Shown one piece after another: positions 12,301 through 23,869 of a stretch of 64,000 nucleotides of DNA. The notes under the pieces were generated by a model that saw only the letters and a list, made by a program, of their open reading frames with translations, had not been told where the DNA came from and ran no database searches. Positions within the stretch are counted from its first letter, which is position 1, and each line of letters starts with the position of its first letter. Source of the stretch: Elmis aenea (lineage: Eukaryota > Arthropoda > Insecta > Coleoptera > Elmidae); NCBI GenBank assembly GCA_947652605.1, contig OX393579.1:37206970-37270969 (forward strand), given 5' to 3'. Made by a program: the position numbers and the translations under genes.

Positions 12301-12443
12301 TGTTAAAAAAATAGATTTTTGTAACACTAGAATACCTATAAAAACAAGATAGTAAAAATATCATTGATTGAAATATAGATTTAAATATTTTTTTAAACAC
12401 TTGTTTTGTTAATATAACGGCACGACCTACTCGGATGACCTAA

Positions 12444-14039
12444 TACTACTTTCTGTGGTTTCAAAGGATTCTAGTATTCATCTAATGTTTATTTTCGTAA
12501 TAAAAGTTTTTCGCAAAAAGTAGTTAAATAATACAACATCAGATATGGAATTTCTAGAGCTTTCAAAAAATGTATTTGAAAATATAGAAAACCGTTTGAA
12601 ACAAACTTTTTTTTTAACTCCTAGATTGTTTGCAATCTGTTCTGAATGGACAATAAGTAAACCCTGTATTCAGATAACATGCCAGCAATCATCCAATGAC
12701 TCATGCCCTTTACACCACCGTCCCAAGACGGACTTATTTAGAATTGTATTTTAATTAATTAATTAAACCTAGCTTTTAAGTCAGATGATTTAAAGCTTTT
12801 AAGTCTACCCGTATTTGATTCTGTTAATAATCTTAAAAACCATTAAATGCACGTAACATCTATTACACATTTTAAAAAAATGCAACCTTATAAATATTTT
12901 ATAAATAACACTAAAGCTCTTTCTCTTAAAATAAAAAAGTTATAGGGCGGGAAAGTTTTACTGGGCCAATCTGTATACATTTTAAAACTTTCATATTTTA
13001 GCACAATTGTCTACCAATATAAAATAAGTTTAAAAGTACAGAATGCGTAATATTAGCTGTACCGTAAAATCCACCGAATAGTAAAAAACTGCTAACTAAT
13101 AGGTATTTTAAATACTGAACAGCAATAATACTTTAAACAATTGCAATACTCGTTATACTTGAGTGAGTATGAAACAGTGCGATTAAAAAGTGTAACTAAA
13201 TGTACAAATTGTCGTACTTCCTCTCATTGCGCATTATTTTTTTTTATTTGTCGGACGTCCCATGTCGCTACACTTCATGGCCAAGTCAATTTAGTTTCTA
13301 AAAATAATCAATGCTGTTTGTTGTGTAACCAAAACAAATTACAGCATGTCTGTGTAACAATTAACCATTTTTTATACCAAACTGACGACAGTAGTCATTA
13401 TATGTCAAGTTGAGCAGATAATTTGTTTTTAAAAATGCAAACAGATTAAAAACCTCTTTAAAAATCCCGTTTTGTACTTAATTATAAAACCGAGATAGAT
13501 GCAGGTTTTGCAGCAGGATCGCGTCTAGACTGCAGATTGCACGGTTAAGTTGGAATTGCTGGATGTCATTTTATGCTAGACCTTAATCTATCATTACATA
13601 TTATAGTGTCACACGAAACTAATGCTGAAAGATGTATAATGGAGTCCATGACAATGTATCGTACTGTATAATCTGCATGCAAGTTACGTCTATATATTTT
13701 ATGAATAAAGTAGCATTACTCGAAAAATACACTTATTTAAGATGCGGGTATGCATTACACGCAACAATTTTGTATATAAGTGTGTGTTGTGAATAGGTTA
13801 TTGCACAAAAAAACGTGTTTAAGATATTTCGTAGTCCAAACAAAAATAAAACCATTACTTATTATTTTGTGCAATGAAAATCAGTTTTTCGTAGCATTAA
13901 AAGATCAGTAAACATACTTTACTAGATTGCTTTTTTTCTTCATTCAACAAACTAGGGCCAAGCTAATAAAATTCTTAACTTAAAAATAAATTTCTAGTTT
14001 ACAAAATTTTATTAGTTTTTTGAAAATCTTAGCCTAAAC
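12444..14039. other. AT-rich stretch with decayed foldback fragments
   Basis: No gene is recognised. AAACCCTGTA near 12660 and GGGCCAATCTGTA near 12965 look like solo right ends of the CAGGGT class. The words between them (TCTAGAGCTTTCAAAAAATG) recur in other old arms. The cysteine-containing open frame at 13141-13413 has no recognisable domain and begins at a non-ATG codon. Confidence 0.4.
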
Positions 14040-14334
14040 CGGTGATTCCCAACAGGGTCGATATAGATAGACCCTGGAGGGCAATAGAATTTTTAAAGGA
14101 GTCGAGTCAACTGGGGGGCGATGGACCAATCAAATAATTATTGTATGTATCTGAAAATTTCAGGTAATTTTCAAATAATAAGAATAATAACAATCATGTG
14201 GGAATTTCTTAAAACGATTTAATAATTCTTTTACCTATACGGTTAGAGAAGCGAAGGTAAGTTTTAGTTAAGGGGGTCGATTGAAAAGAATATTTTTTAA
14301 AGGGGTCAACGCAAAAAAAGATTGTTATCTCCTG
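14040..14334. mobile_element. hAT-type MITE with 8-bp target duplication
   Basis: The left end CGGTGATTCCCAAC and the right end GATTGTTATCTCCTG are imperfect inverted termini of the CAG...CTG hAT style. The flanking 8-mers GCCTAAAC and ACCTAAAC differ by one base. Inside, GGGTCGA-type words near both ends (GGGGGTCGATTG, GGGGTCAACGC) are typical of decayed hAT MITEs. No coding capacity. Confidence 0.7.
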
Positions 14335-14835
14335 ACCTAAACAGATACACTCATAACAATTTTTTTTAAATGATTAATTATAATATTTTGCAGTAGCACT
14401 TAGAATTTCCAATATTTTTTGAAAAAATTACCTTCTTGGCAACATGAAGAAAATATAAAAATCATCGCTTTAAAAATGTATTTAGCAGAGTATTATGAGT
14501 GAACCAGTAGATTAGTCATTTAAAATAAGGCAGCCATTATCTCCCTCTTATTCTAACTAAACTGAACGAGGCGCTCTATCTAAAGCAGGGAGTCGGAATC
14601 GGAATCAGGAGTCGAGGAGTCGGAAGTCGAAAAAACTATCGACTCTCAAATATTTGATTCACTTTTTATTTAGGATGAGAAAAAAATGAAAACAAAAACA
14701 AAATAACAACTTCACTTAACCTTTAATAAAAAAAACTAATGTTAAAATATTATGGTCATTACTTGAAGTGTATAACGTCAGTGTTTGGGGTTTATCTATC
14801 TATCAACAAACGATTTGTGGATTATGACTGGGACA
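14335..14835. other. Spacer with short GAGTCGGAATC repeats
   Basis: No gene. A cluster near 14589-14640 repeats GGAGTCGGAATC / GGAGTCGAGGAGTCGGAAG. Nothing else is recognised. Confidence 0.45.
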
Positions 14836-15121
14836 CAGTGGCGTAGCGAGGGTAAACGGCGCCTGGGGCAGATTATTTTTTTGCGCCCCCCTTGGTCGTA
14901 TTTTTATTGTAGTTTGTGAGTTTCAAATAAAATAATGTTACATTATTTACTCAAATACACTGTAATGAAAATTAGAACCAATTTTAAAATTATATTGGCA
15001 TTTTAGTTTTCTGGCTTTAAATAAGTGAAATAAACGCAAACATATTTTGTCTTCGCGGCGCCCCCCAAGACTTGCGCCCGGGGCATCGATACCCCCCTTG
15101 CCCTCCGTCGCTTCGCCACTG
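14836..15121. mobile_element. hAT-type MITE, CAGTGGCG termini
   Basis: The termini CAGTGGCGTAGCGAGGG and CCCTCCGTCGCTTCGCCACTG are inverted repeats. Both ends continue into GC-rich GGCGCC / CGCCCCCC blocks. TGGGACA lies just outside the left end and CGGGACA just outside the right, consistent with an aged target duplication. The opposing open frames at 14947-15135 and 15047-15250 are GC-rich shadows of the right terminus. Confidence 0.8.
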
Positions 15122-16774
15122 CGGGACAGAATCACATTACTTGCAAGATGTGTGCTTACAAGAAATAATCACAAGGATAACCGTACGTACAATAAAAAAT
15201 GGTTGACAATAGGAACCAAATTCTTAGGACATTCGGGCTTAGGTAGTTGAAAACCAACCACACAAATATGTACAAACAGTTGAAAAACAAAGAAGTTTGT
15301 TTTAATGATTGTATTTTATTGGTGTCTTATTGTGTAATTCTCTATTGCCTAGACATCTTGATTTCTGGACTTTTAAACACAATATTATAGCTGTTGTGCA
15401 ACATAATTGAACCATTTTTGCATTAAATGAAAATTAGATGATTATGTTATACTATCACATTGTTTCACAGGTCAAGATCTTCCTTTCATGTTGTGGGGCA
15501 AAATACACGCTAAAAAGTACATAAAAATACATTTTTACTTACTTACACAAACCGTATGCATGTTTAAAAAAAATTACCACGTTAGTGATTGTTTTATGAA
15601 CTACTGGACATTGTTTCGTTTGTTAAAAACGGACTATTACGAGCTAAAACAGCATGCATTGTTTTTGACACGGAGCATCAAAATTTAAACACCTGTAAAA
15701 TATCGTACATCATGTTAGCCTTGGAAATAAGCACCCTTTCTAAGAATGATTCGTACTTTGGAGACTATCACCTGTCACTATCAAATGAGAATCGATCGTT
15801 AAGGAACCGGACTATATCACTTGATATCAACAGCATGCACTTTGTTAGAATTTTTCCTGCAGTTTTTTCAATTGCGGCTTAAATAATTACTAGCAAGCTG
15901 ACACTTGACAAGGCTATTTACCACAATTATCTAGTTGTGCTATAAAAGAACAGCTATGTGATGGATACTGCAGCTGCTATCAATATCTTTAAACGTGATG
16001 CGAAACACTGCGGCAATAACACCCACATATTTAGCTCCATATGCATCTTATTGTTCGTTAACGAACAACCATTATGCATTCTACGTTTTCTTTGCTCGTG
16101 TTCGTTTAGAATCCACATCGAAACTGACAACCAACTCCACAGTAGCCGCAGAGTCAGGTTACATCTTCAAACCGATATATGTACGACAATATTTACAGAT
16201 GTTATCTGTTTTAAACACAATGTGCAATCAAGGACGATATGATCTAGAGGCCATCCTTAATCCTCACGAGTAGAGTGAACTCTGAACTCGTAGTTCACAC
16301 GACAGCCGACAGAGCTCGGTTACCGACCCCTCAAGGTCTTACTGCTACATTTACTTGATTGTTTGGGGTTTTTGAGAAATTAAAATGCCCAGTAATAAGG
16401 ATAAAAGTAAACAACTACAATAAATTTGGCTCTAATTTATCATCATATGCAACAGTCACATAATTTAAATAAGTGAAAGACATAAAGCATTACCAAAAAG
16501 TTTCATAAACATTTTACATAACGTTGTTATTATTTATAGTTACGCTCATTATCATTTTGTTGTTTTAGTTTTGAAAAATGATAACTAGTTTTGTACAATA
16601 TCACAATCCAGTCCTATTAGACATTGTACATGGTACATAAATAAGTAACTTTAAATACATAATTTTAGAAATTATAATTATTACTACAATCACTAGATTT
16701 CTTTTCCTTATCAAAATGTAAATCTAGTCTAGACTAAAGTTATATAAGAGATTAAATGCGTTTAAATCTATGTA
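15122..16774. other. Higher-complexity non-repeat DNA, no gene assigned
   Basis: This block is less AT-rich than its neighbours and holds several overlapping open frames of 90-97 codons (15589-15882, 15958-16242, 15995-16273). None shows a recognisable domain. TATAAAAG at 15941-15948 precedes an ATG at 15961. This could be part of a host transcript or a conserved non-coding block, but there is no splice or domain evidence. Confidence 0.35.
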
Positions 16775-16832
16775 CAGGGTGATTGAAATTCGAGTTTAAG
16801 CATGGGGATCTCGCTTATTATAATAGCTAGAG

Positions 16833-17077
16833 CGTGGTTCTTAACCTTTTAGTAGTCGCGGCCCCCTAAATATCCTAAAATATTTTCGCGGCCCCCTAGT
16901 TTGTAGTAACAAAAATATTACGATTTATTTAAGAAGATATTCTCCGATGGTTCGAGTAAAATAAGGAGCAAAACATATTTTTTTAAAGATTTCAATATTT
17001 TAAAAAGTAAAAACGTTTTATAAATTTTTCCCGGCCCCTCTTAAAATCTCTCACGTTCCCCCGGTTAAGAATCGCTG
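16833..17077. mobile_element. hAT-type MITE with perfect 8-bp target duplication
   Basis: The termini CGTGGTTCTTAACC and GGTTAAGAATCGCTG match the common CAGTGGTTCTTAACC hAT end with small changes. AGCTAGAG is duplicated exactly at 16825-16832 and 17078-17085. The related foldback at 60632 has a single AGCTAGAG at the equivalent place, so the duplication is real. Inside are two GCGGCCCCCTA blocks. Confidence 0.9.
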
Positions 17078-17377
17078 AGCTAGAGAATAGGTTTAAAATC
17101 GGCAAAGTTGCTAAATTTTGTGCCTATTAATAATCCTAAGAGAAATTGGAAATATCTCAAACGGTATCCGAGAAAATTAGGAAAGACCGAAAAATACGAT
17201 TTTTGAAAATAGTCTTTAACGTTTTTGGAGTATAAAATATTTCTAATGTGTAAAAACATTGCTTAAGCAACTTTTTAAGCCGCATCAGACAGTAATCACT
17301 AATTTATTCTAGGTCGATTCGTTTTTGTTTTATGTCAACCAATTTTATTTTTTCTTATAGGCGCAATTTTTGCTATA

Positions 17378-18885
17378 CAGGGTGTCCCAGATTACATTTC
17401 CAGCATGGGGATCTCGCTTATTATAAGAGATACAGGTTTGTTTAAATTAGATGAATTATTCATTGGTATGAGAGGAGCCACAATCAATTTTTAAAAGTAC
17501 AAAATTCCTCGTGCTTCAGATGTTATAGCAAAAAATATGAAAATGTCCAATTTCTTTTTTCTCTCATAACTTTTTTGTCTTAATCATTAAAACAATAATA
17601 TTTGTACTTTCTGAAGGTACTTTTTTATGGAGAATGTAACTGTTATTTTAGATTATTTTTAACACCTACCATTTTCGAGATATTACCCCTAACTTTAATT
17701 TTCCTTATGGGACGCGAAGTTGGCTATGGAATAGTTGAATGTGCTTTTTTGTTCTCTTTAAAATGAGATATTACTTGCTACATTTATTTTTATAAATAAG
17801 CCACAAAATCAAGAAAAATCGTATTTTACCCATCACTTATCAAGCTATCTATGAAAATAAAAACAAAAAATAACTAATTAAATGTCAAATGACAGTTACC
17901 ATTTCTCTGCGGGATCGTTTATTAGAATTGTTTAGTATTGTTGTGTAATTCGAAAGTCTTTTTAGTAAATTTGTTATCATATAATTATGGACACATTTAC
18001 AGCTAATTAAAAATTTTATATGTTAAAATGCTACATTATTTGCTATAGAAACTGTAAAATAAATAATTCTAATTAATTATTAATTTGTTTTGGATTTTTG
18101 GTTGGTTTGTCGAAAAAACCATATTCTTTTAAATTTATTTCCAAATTTTTGTAATTACGCATCCTTCGTTACCTTTTCTCGGGATATAGCTGTAAGTATA
18201 TTAGCTTAGCTTCTACACAGTTTTTATGGCAAAGAATGTAGCATCTAAACATGTAAAATTTTTCACTATTTTAAATGTAGCCATCATTATAACAATTACT
18301 ACAAAGACTATCGAATTACACAACAATAATGTGAAATTCTAATAAATGATACCGCAGACAAATAGTAGCTGTCATTTGACATTTAATTGGTTGTTTTTTG
18401 TTTTTATTTTCATAGATAGCTTGATAAGTGATGGATAAAATACGATTTTTCTTAATTTTGTGACTTATTTATAAAAATAAATGTAGCAAGTAATATCTCA
18501 TTTTAGAGAGAACAAAAAAGCACATTCAACTATTCCATAGCCAACTTCGCGTCCCATAAGGAAAATTAAAGTTAGGGGTAATATCTCGAAAATGGTAGGT
18601 GTTAAAAATAATCTAAAATAACAGTTACATTCTCCATAAAAAAGTACCTTCAGAAAGTACAAATATTATTGTTCTAATGATTAAGACAAAAAAGTTATGA
18701 GAGAAAAAAGAAATTCGATATTTTCATATTTTTTGCTAAAACATCTGAAGCACGAGGAATTTTTTACTTTTAAAAATTGATTGTGGCCCCTTTCATACTA
18801 AGGAATAATTCATCTAATTTAAACAAACCTGTTCTCTTATAATAAGCGGGATCCCCATGCTGGAAATGTAATCTGGGACACCCTT
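17378..18885. mobile_element. Inner foldback element, about 680-bp arms
   Basis: The left end CAGGGTGTCCCAGATTACAT pairs with ATGTAATCTGGGACACCCTT at the right; the last bases are mutated, and TA flanks both ends. Arms 17378-18060 and 18215-18885 match at high identity by eye. They include ATGGGGATCTCGCTTATTA near each end and the core GCGAAGTTGGCTATGGAATAG. The loop is about 150 bp and has no coding capacity. Confidence 0.9.
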
Positions 18886-19380
18886 TATACATAATCAAAT
18901 AGCATTTATTTTTCTGAATCCCTTAATGTATTGTATATGGTATTTTATTAATTGTCAAATTTTAAAAAAAAAGGTTTTAAACAATAACCATCATAAATCA
19001 GGTAGGCCGGTTATTGTAGTTTATATTGTTTCCAAGACAGCCAATCAACAAACTAAAAGTTTTGAAAGTTTGTTACTTGCCATCGTAATAGATTCGATCT
19101 GGGAAAATTTGTGACCACCATCCGATTCGGCTTAAAAAGTTGCTTTAGCAATGTTTTCACACATTTGAAATATTTCAAACTCCAAAGGAATTATAGACGA
19201 TTTTCAAAAATCATATTTTCCAGTTTTTCCTAATTTTCTCGGATACCGTTTGAAATATTTTCAATTTCTCTTTGGTATTATTGAGCACGAAATTTAGCAA
19301 CTTTGCCGAATTTAAACCCATACTCTAGCTATTATAATAAGCGAGATCCCCATGCTTAAACTCGAATTTCAATCACCCTG

Positions 19381-20691
19381 TATATAGATATAAATGAAAG
19401 GGTAGGTCTAAACTTACAGTTTATTTTGTGCTCTTTTTTAAAAAACAATGTACCTAAGTATGTAGAAAAAAATTTCATATTATATACTTAATACATATAT
19501 AATCGACAGGACAAAACTATAATGTTCATAATAATTGCATCCCTAAATGCACCAAGAGGTGCACCACAAGATTGCAATTTAATAGCAACAGTAATCAAGA
19601 AAATAAAATGTGACAGTAATAGTATGACATCTATTTCTTGTCCATTTTATCAGAAATGTTATTAAATTTACATTGACCTTCAGTAAAAGATCCATTCTCT
19701 GTTCTCAAACAGCTTTAAGCTTTAATTAATAATACAATCAAATTCGGGTGATTTTATACAAAACATTAAAATAGTAAGTCTACTTAATCCTTAATTTAAG
19801 GCTGGTAATTTATTAAATAGTTCTCGTGACTGTACTAATACATAATATGCATAACATGGAGAAAGAGACTTCAATTATAGGGCAGACAAGAAACCCAATG
19901 AACCCGTATTTGTTTCATGGTATTCCAAAATTAGAGGCAGTTTTTACTATTGTTTTTGTATAGAAACTAAATTCTCAAATAAATATTCTAACCTTATATT
20001 ATTAAAAATTAAATAACTTTTTGTTTTTTCGTAACCAGCTATGATTTCTATTAAAAAAATACAATTTAGTATCAATAGGTATCAGAATCTAAACAATGTT
20101 TTTACAAAAATTATCGTAATTTTATACTTTATTCAAAACTTTGTTGAAAAAAAAACTACAACGAAGGTATTTAAAATATAAATAATTTGCTCATTTTTGT
20201 AAATGACGTCTGTCAACATGACGTAAACAACGTCTATCAAAATGAAATTCCGTGCAAGTGTTTATGATATAATTATGAACAACCACAGCGTTCCTAAAAA
20301 TTATTTTTAATCACAACTTTTTTTACAGCGATTCAAAAGAATTGTAACAAAAGGCATTTTACTAAAAAAAGTAAAGTCTATAACGTGAAATATGAAAGAC
20401 AATAATTGTTGGAGCTGCTTTCAAAAACAAAAACAAAATTTTTAATTTTTAAAATCATTCCAAATTTTAAAATTCAGTAAAAACAGTTATTGTCGGTTTT
20501 TATAGACCCCAGCATAGGCTACAATCGTACATAAAGAGAATATTTTGATCTATTAGGTAACGTTTTCTTGTAATTTTAGTTTGACGTTATAACTTAAACA
20601 TCCTGTATATATTAAAATGGGTTTAGGGGACCTCAAAACGTGTATATTCGTCGAATTCTGGAATTCGAAAATTTTCTCGATCATTCATATT
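19381..20691. other. AT-rich stretch, nothing recognised
   Basis: No gene or complete repeat. CATCCTGTATAT near 20600 could be a solo foldback end. Confidence 0.45.
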
Positions 20692-21512
20692 AAGTCTGTT
20701 TTATACTATACTATTTTTTCGTTTAAGAAAATCGTGTACGATTTTCTAGTACCTACGGCAGTGGTTTCCAACCTGTGGGGCGTGCCCCCCTAGGGGGGCG
20801 CGAAACTATTGCAGGGGGGCGCAGCTGTCACTAAAATATCATTTTTGAATACAAACATATTTATACAGAATATGGTGTATTGTTTTGTACTGATTAAATA
20901 ATTATTATATCAGTATTTATGAAATTAGATTGATACGAAAAGTGAGGGGGGCGCAATTTTTTATTTTATGAAAAAGGGGGGCGGAGGTACAAAAAGGTTG
21001 GAAACCACTGACCTACGGTGTCAATCAGAAATTAAAAATCTTGAACGAAAAATTCGTACGAAATTACTACCTGCCCTAAATGCGTCCAATTTTAGCATGC
21101 GTATTCTACTGTAACTGTATCTGACCGCATGTCATTTGTGGGTTAGGTTAACTAAAACAATCAAACGATGTTAAATACTACTTATTACCGTTATAATCCC
21201 TGAGAATTTATTTTGTAGGAATAAATATGTGGAATGGAAATAGAACAAGCGTTAAATATACGTTAAATTTAAAAATGATTCGCTTTCTGTTCTGTGATCA
21301 AATTGAACATTTTACATGGTTACTCAAGGTGCCAACAAAATATGATAAAAGTTACTAAAAAGTAACCAAAATATATTGGAGTTTTCGTACCAAAAAATAG
21401 TACAATGTAAATGGTTCATATTTTCCATGCTAAATTCTTGGACGAAATTTTTGTATTAAAAATCGTATACGATTTTCTTAAACGAAAAAATAGTATAGTA
21501 TAAAACAGACTT
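20692..21512. mobile_element. Inverted-repeat DNA element split by a hAT MITE
   Basis: A 55-bp arm at 20692-20746 (AAGTCTGTTTTATACTATAC...) is complemented at about 21461-21512 (...GTATAGTATAAAACAGACTT). The interior holds no recognised coding sequence. Superfamily uncertain; the flanks are TA/T-rich. A 252-bp hAT MITE lies just inside the left arm. Confidence 0.75.
20759..21010. mobile_element. hAT-type MITE with perfect ACCTACGG duplication
   Basis: Its ends are CAGTGGTTTCCAACC and GGTTGGAAACCACTG. ACCTACGG is repeated exactly at 20751-20758 and 21011-21018. The interior carries several GGGGGGCG blocks facing each other across an AT-rich centre. Non-coding. Confidence 0.95.
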
Positions 21513-22690
21513 TACGTATGGTGAAAGTAAAAACATAACATTTATTAATCGCTGTCAGATTTAGCAATTTTGTTTTAAAATAAAATACATTTTTATGATT
21601 CAATATTTCACCATATCTTTTATAACATTGTCACTCACAAACGGCCACATACATCGAGGTAGTTCGTCACACACTTCTGCACCGGGGGCCTTAGCGCCCC
21701 TGCAAACATCTATGCCTAACCGGAAACATTAGGGCGAACGAACACCTGTAGCAACAAAAGCTTTTAAGCTACGAGTAATTTTTTTGCATGCACAAGTGAT
21801 TATTAAGTGTCAAGTTGCACAAAAAAGTATTTCGAAGCAAATTAAAAAATACATCACCGGTAACAAGTAAAAGAAACAGACTATCATCAAAATGGCAAAG
21901 AACAGAATGTTACTATTGTAAGCGTAAAGTGTTTAAAATTTAATTTATTTTGTCATTCTTTTAAAACATCTTTAAAGAATAATACTAAGACCAGAATTTA
22001 AAAAAATAACAAGCATGAAAAAAACTACGCTATTTACTCAACGACAACAACTAAACTCGTCATTAAACAAAAACCTGTTTTTCACAAAGAAAACAGAACG
22101 TTTATAAACATTTAAAAACTCTACGTGCTATATTATTAGAGAAAACGTAGGAGTTATTCGAATGTGCAACAAATTATAATGCAAAAATCACTTTAAACTG
22201 CAACGTTAATTATATTTGCAGCGTAGGTAACACACATTCAATTGTCTAACTTAATGACCATGCAATCGATTTTGCATTACCTTTCCTGTAGTTTGATAAC
22301 AAAACTTTGGTGAATTGGTGACTGTAAACATAAATTAAGAGTACGGAAGTTATAACACTGCCGATAGCTGATTCAGGCATACAAATTATATATAGAACAG
22401 CAGTTTTAATTTAAGAAATTGCTTTGACCAACGGCTTGTTTTCATGTTAAAAATAATAAAAGCAAATAATATAAAAACACATGAACCGTTTGTAGCTGCA
22501 GAGGTGTACATCACAAGCTTAGACTCTGGTGCAACGATTCTTAATTGCACTGTTTAAAGACATGGTCCGACCCAACTTGTGTTAACAACTTTTAATTCTA
22601 CTCACTACTTTAAAAATGTAAACTGCTAATAATGCAACTATATTAAACGTTTGTTACGACAATTTGGTGACGCTGTACGACCTCGATTAC
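21513..22690. other. AT-rich stretch, nothing recognised
   Basis: No gene. A GC-rich patch near 21680-21705 (CACCGGGGGCCTTAGCGCCC) may be an element fragment. Confidence 0.4.
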
Positions 22691-22785
22691 AATTGCTCAA
22701 AAAATTGTTCCTCGAATGGAAAATTCCTCGAAAGGAAAATTGCTCGAATAACAATTCCTTGAAAGGAAAATTGCTCGAAATTATG
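22691..22785. repeat. Degenerate short tandem repeat
   Basis: AATTGCTCGAA / GGAAAATTCCTCGAAAGG words recur four to five times with a spacing of about 16-30 bp. Confidence 0.6.
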
Positions 22786-22827
22786 AAAAAATATTAAATG
22801 TATATAACTATAAAATAATTCAATGTA

Positions 22828-23708
22828 CAGGGTGGCCTATTTTCGATGCCCATACAGGGTATCTGTATCTCGGTTATTATCAGAGATTTAAAAAAACCAA
22901 GCACATAGTCTCGATTTCTTTTTTCGAGAGAAATTCATTGCAGATTTTTGATATATTTTTTAATTTTCAAAATATAGCCAAAAACCGATTTTTGGCACTT
23001 TTTAAAAATTTTGAATATCTCGCTTAAACGAAAAGATAGAGAAAAACTTTAAAGACATTTTTGGCATGGTTTTTTGTCCTTAATAAGATAGCGATGTACA
23101 ATTGTATTTTACTAATACGAATACCGATATATTACACCTAACTTTCTTATTTTAAATAGCAACCATTGTTGGCTTTGACATGAATCGAAAGCTTATTTTT
23201 TGCGCTTTTCAAAAATATATAATTTGCTTATGGTTGCCATTTAAAATAAGAAAGTTAGGTGTAATATATCGATATTCGTATGAGTAAAAAAAATTGAACA
23301 TCGCTATCTTATTAAGGACAAAAAACCATGCCAAAAATGTTTTAAAAGTTTTCCTCTATCTTTTCGTTTAAGCTAGATATTTAACATTTTTTATATCTTT
23401 TTTAATACTTGAAATATAGCCAAAAAATATAGCGTAAAAAAAATTGAATATCGCTATCTTATTAAGGACAAAAAACCATGCCAAAAATGTCTTTAAAGTT
23501 TTTCTCTATTTTTTCTTTTAAGCGAGAGATTTAACATTTTTGAAAAGTGCCAAAAATCGGTTTTTGGCTATATTTCGACAATTAAAAAAGATATCAAAAA
23601 TCTGTTTAAGGCAATGAATTTCTCTCAAAAAAAGAACGTACTTAGTTTTTCTCCATCTCTGATAATAACCGATATACCCTGTATAGGCATCGAAAATAGG
23701 CCACCCAG
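22828..23708. mobile_element. Foldback element with duplicated inner arm
   Basis: The ends CAGGGTGGCCTATTTTCGAT and ATCGAAAATAGGCCACCCAG are complements and adjoin TA. A second GGGTATCTGTATCTCGGTTATTATC box follows. The left arm is 22828-23200 and the right arm runs to 23708. The right arm contains a direct duplication of about 150 bp (units from about 23285 and 23435, both with TCGCTATCTTATTAAGGACA). The core ACCATTGTTGGCTTTGACAT lies near 23163. Confidence 0.9.
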
Positions 23709-23869
23709 TACAACCTACTAGAAAAGTTGTTTACATTTGTTTACCTACACTTAGAAAAATGTATTTAAATTTATTTACAAATACATATACACTTACTTAC
23801 TCAATTTGTTGTTGAGATAAACACTATAAACAATTTTTCAAGCAATTGTTTTCTAGCAATTCTTCGCAT

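Larger units (their letters stand above)
11360..12443 (+). mobile_element. Mariner element, TA-flanked, internally deleted
   Basis: The left end TTAGGTCATCTGAAAAATTC and the right end GAGTAGG...GATGACCTAA (top strand read outward) form imperfect terminal inverted repeats. Each adjoins TA, as expected for Tc1/mariner insertion. Inside is a degraded transposase. A SINE with its own target duplication interrupts the coding part. Without the SINE the element is only about 0.85 kb against a usual 1.3 kb, so part of the N-terminal half is missing. Confidence 0.85.
16775..19380. mobile_element. Outer foldback element of a three-element nest
   Basis: The ends CAGGGTGATTGAAATTCGAG and CTCGAATTTCAATCACCCTG are perfect complements and adjoin TA on both sides. 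The ATGGGGATCTCGCTTATTA box follows in each arm. It is the same subfamily as the element at 60632-62095. A hAT MITE (16833-17077) and a second foldback (17378-18885) sit inside. The other copy lacks both, so it shows the empty sites. The frame at 18926-19114 is part of the repeat, not a gene. Confidence 0.9.

Noticed and set aside
13141..13413. Cysteine-containing 90-codon frame as a small secreted or zinc-binding protein
   Set aside because: Starts at a non-ATG codon, spacing of Cys/His fits no known motif, and there is no signal peptide.
18926..19114. Peptide containing NNHHKSGRPVIVV, repeated at 60936-61127 and 61639-61932
   Set aside because: All three are the same arm segment of one foldback subfamily; no start, domain or codon signal.
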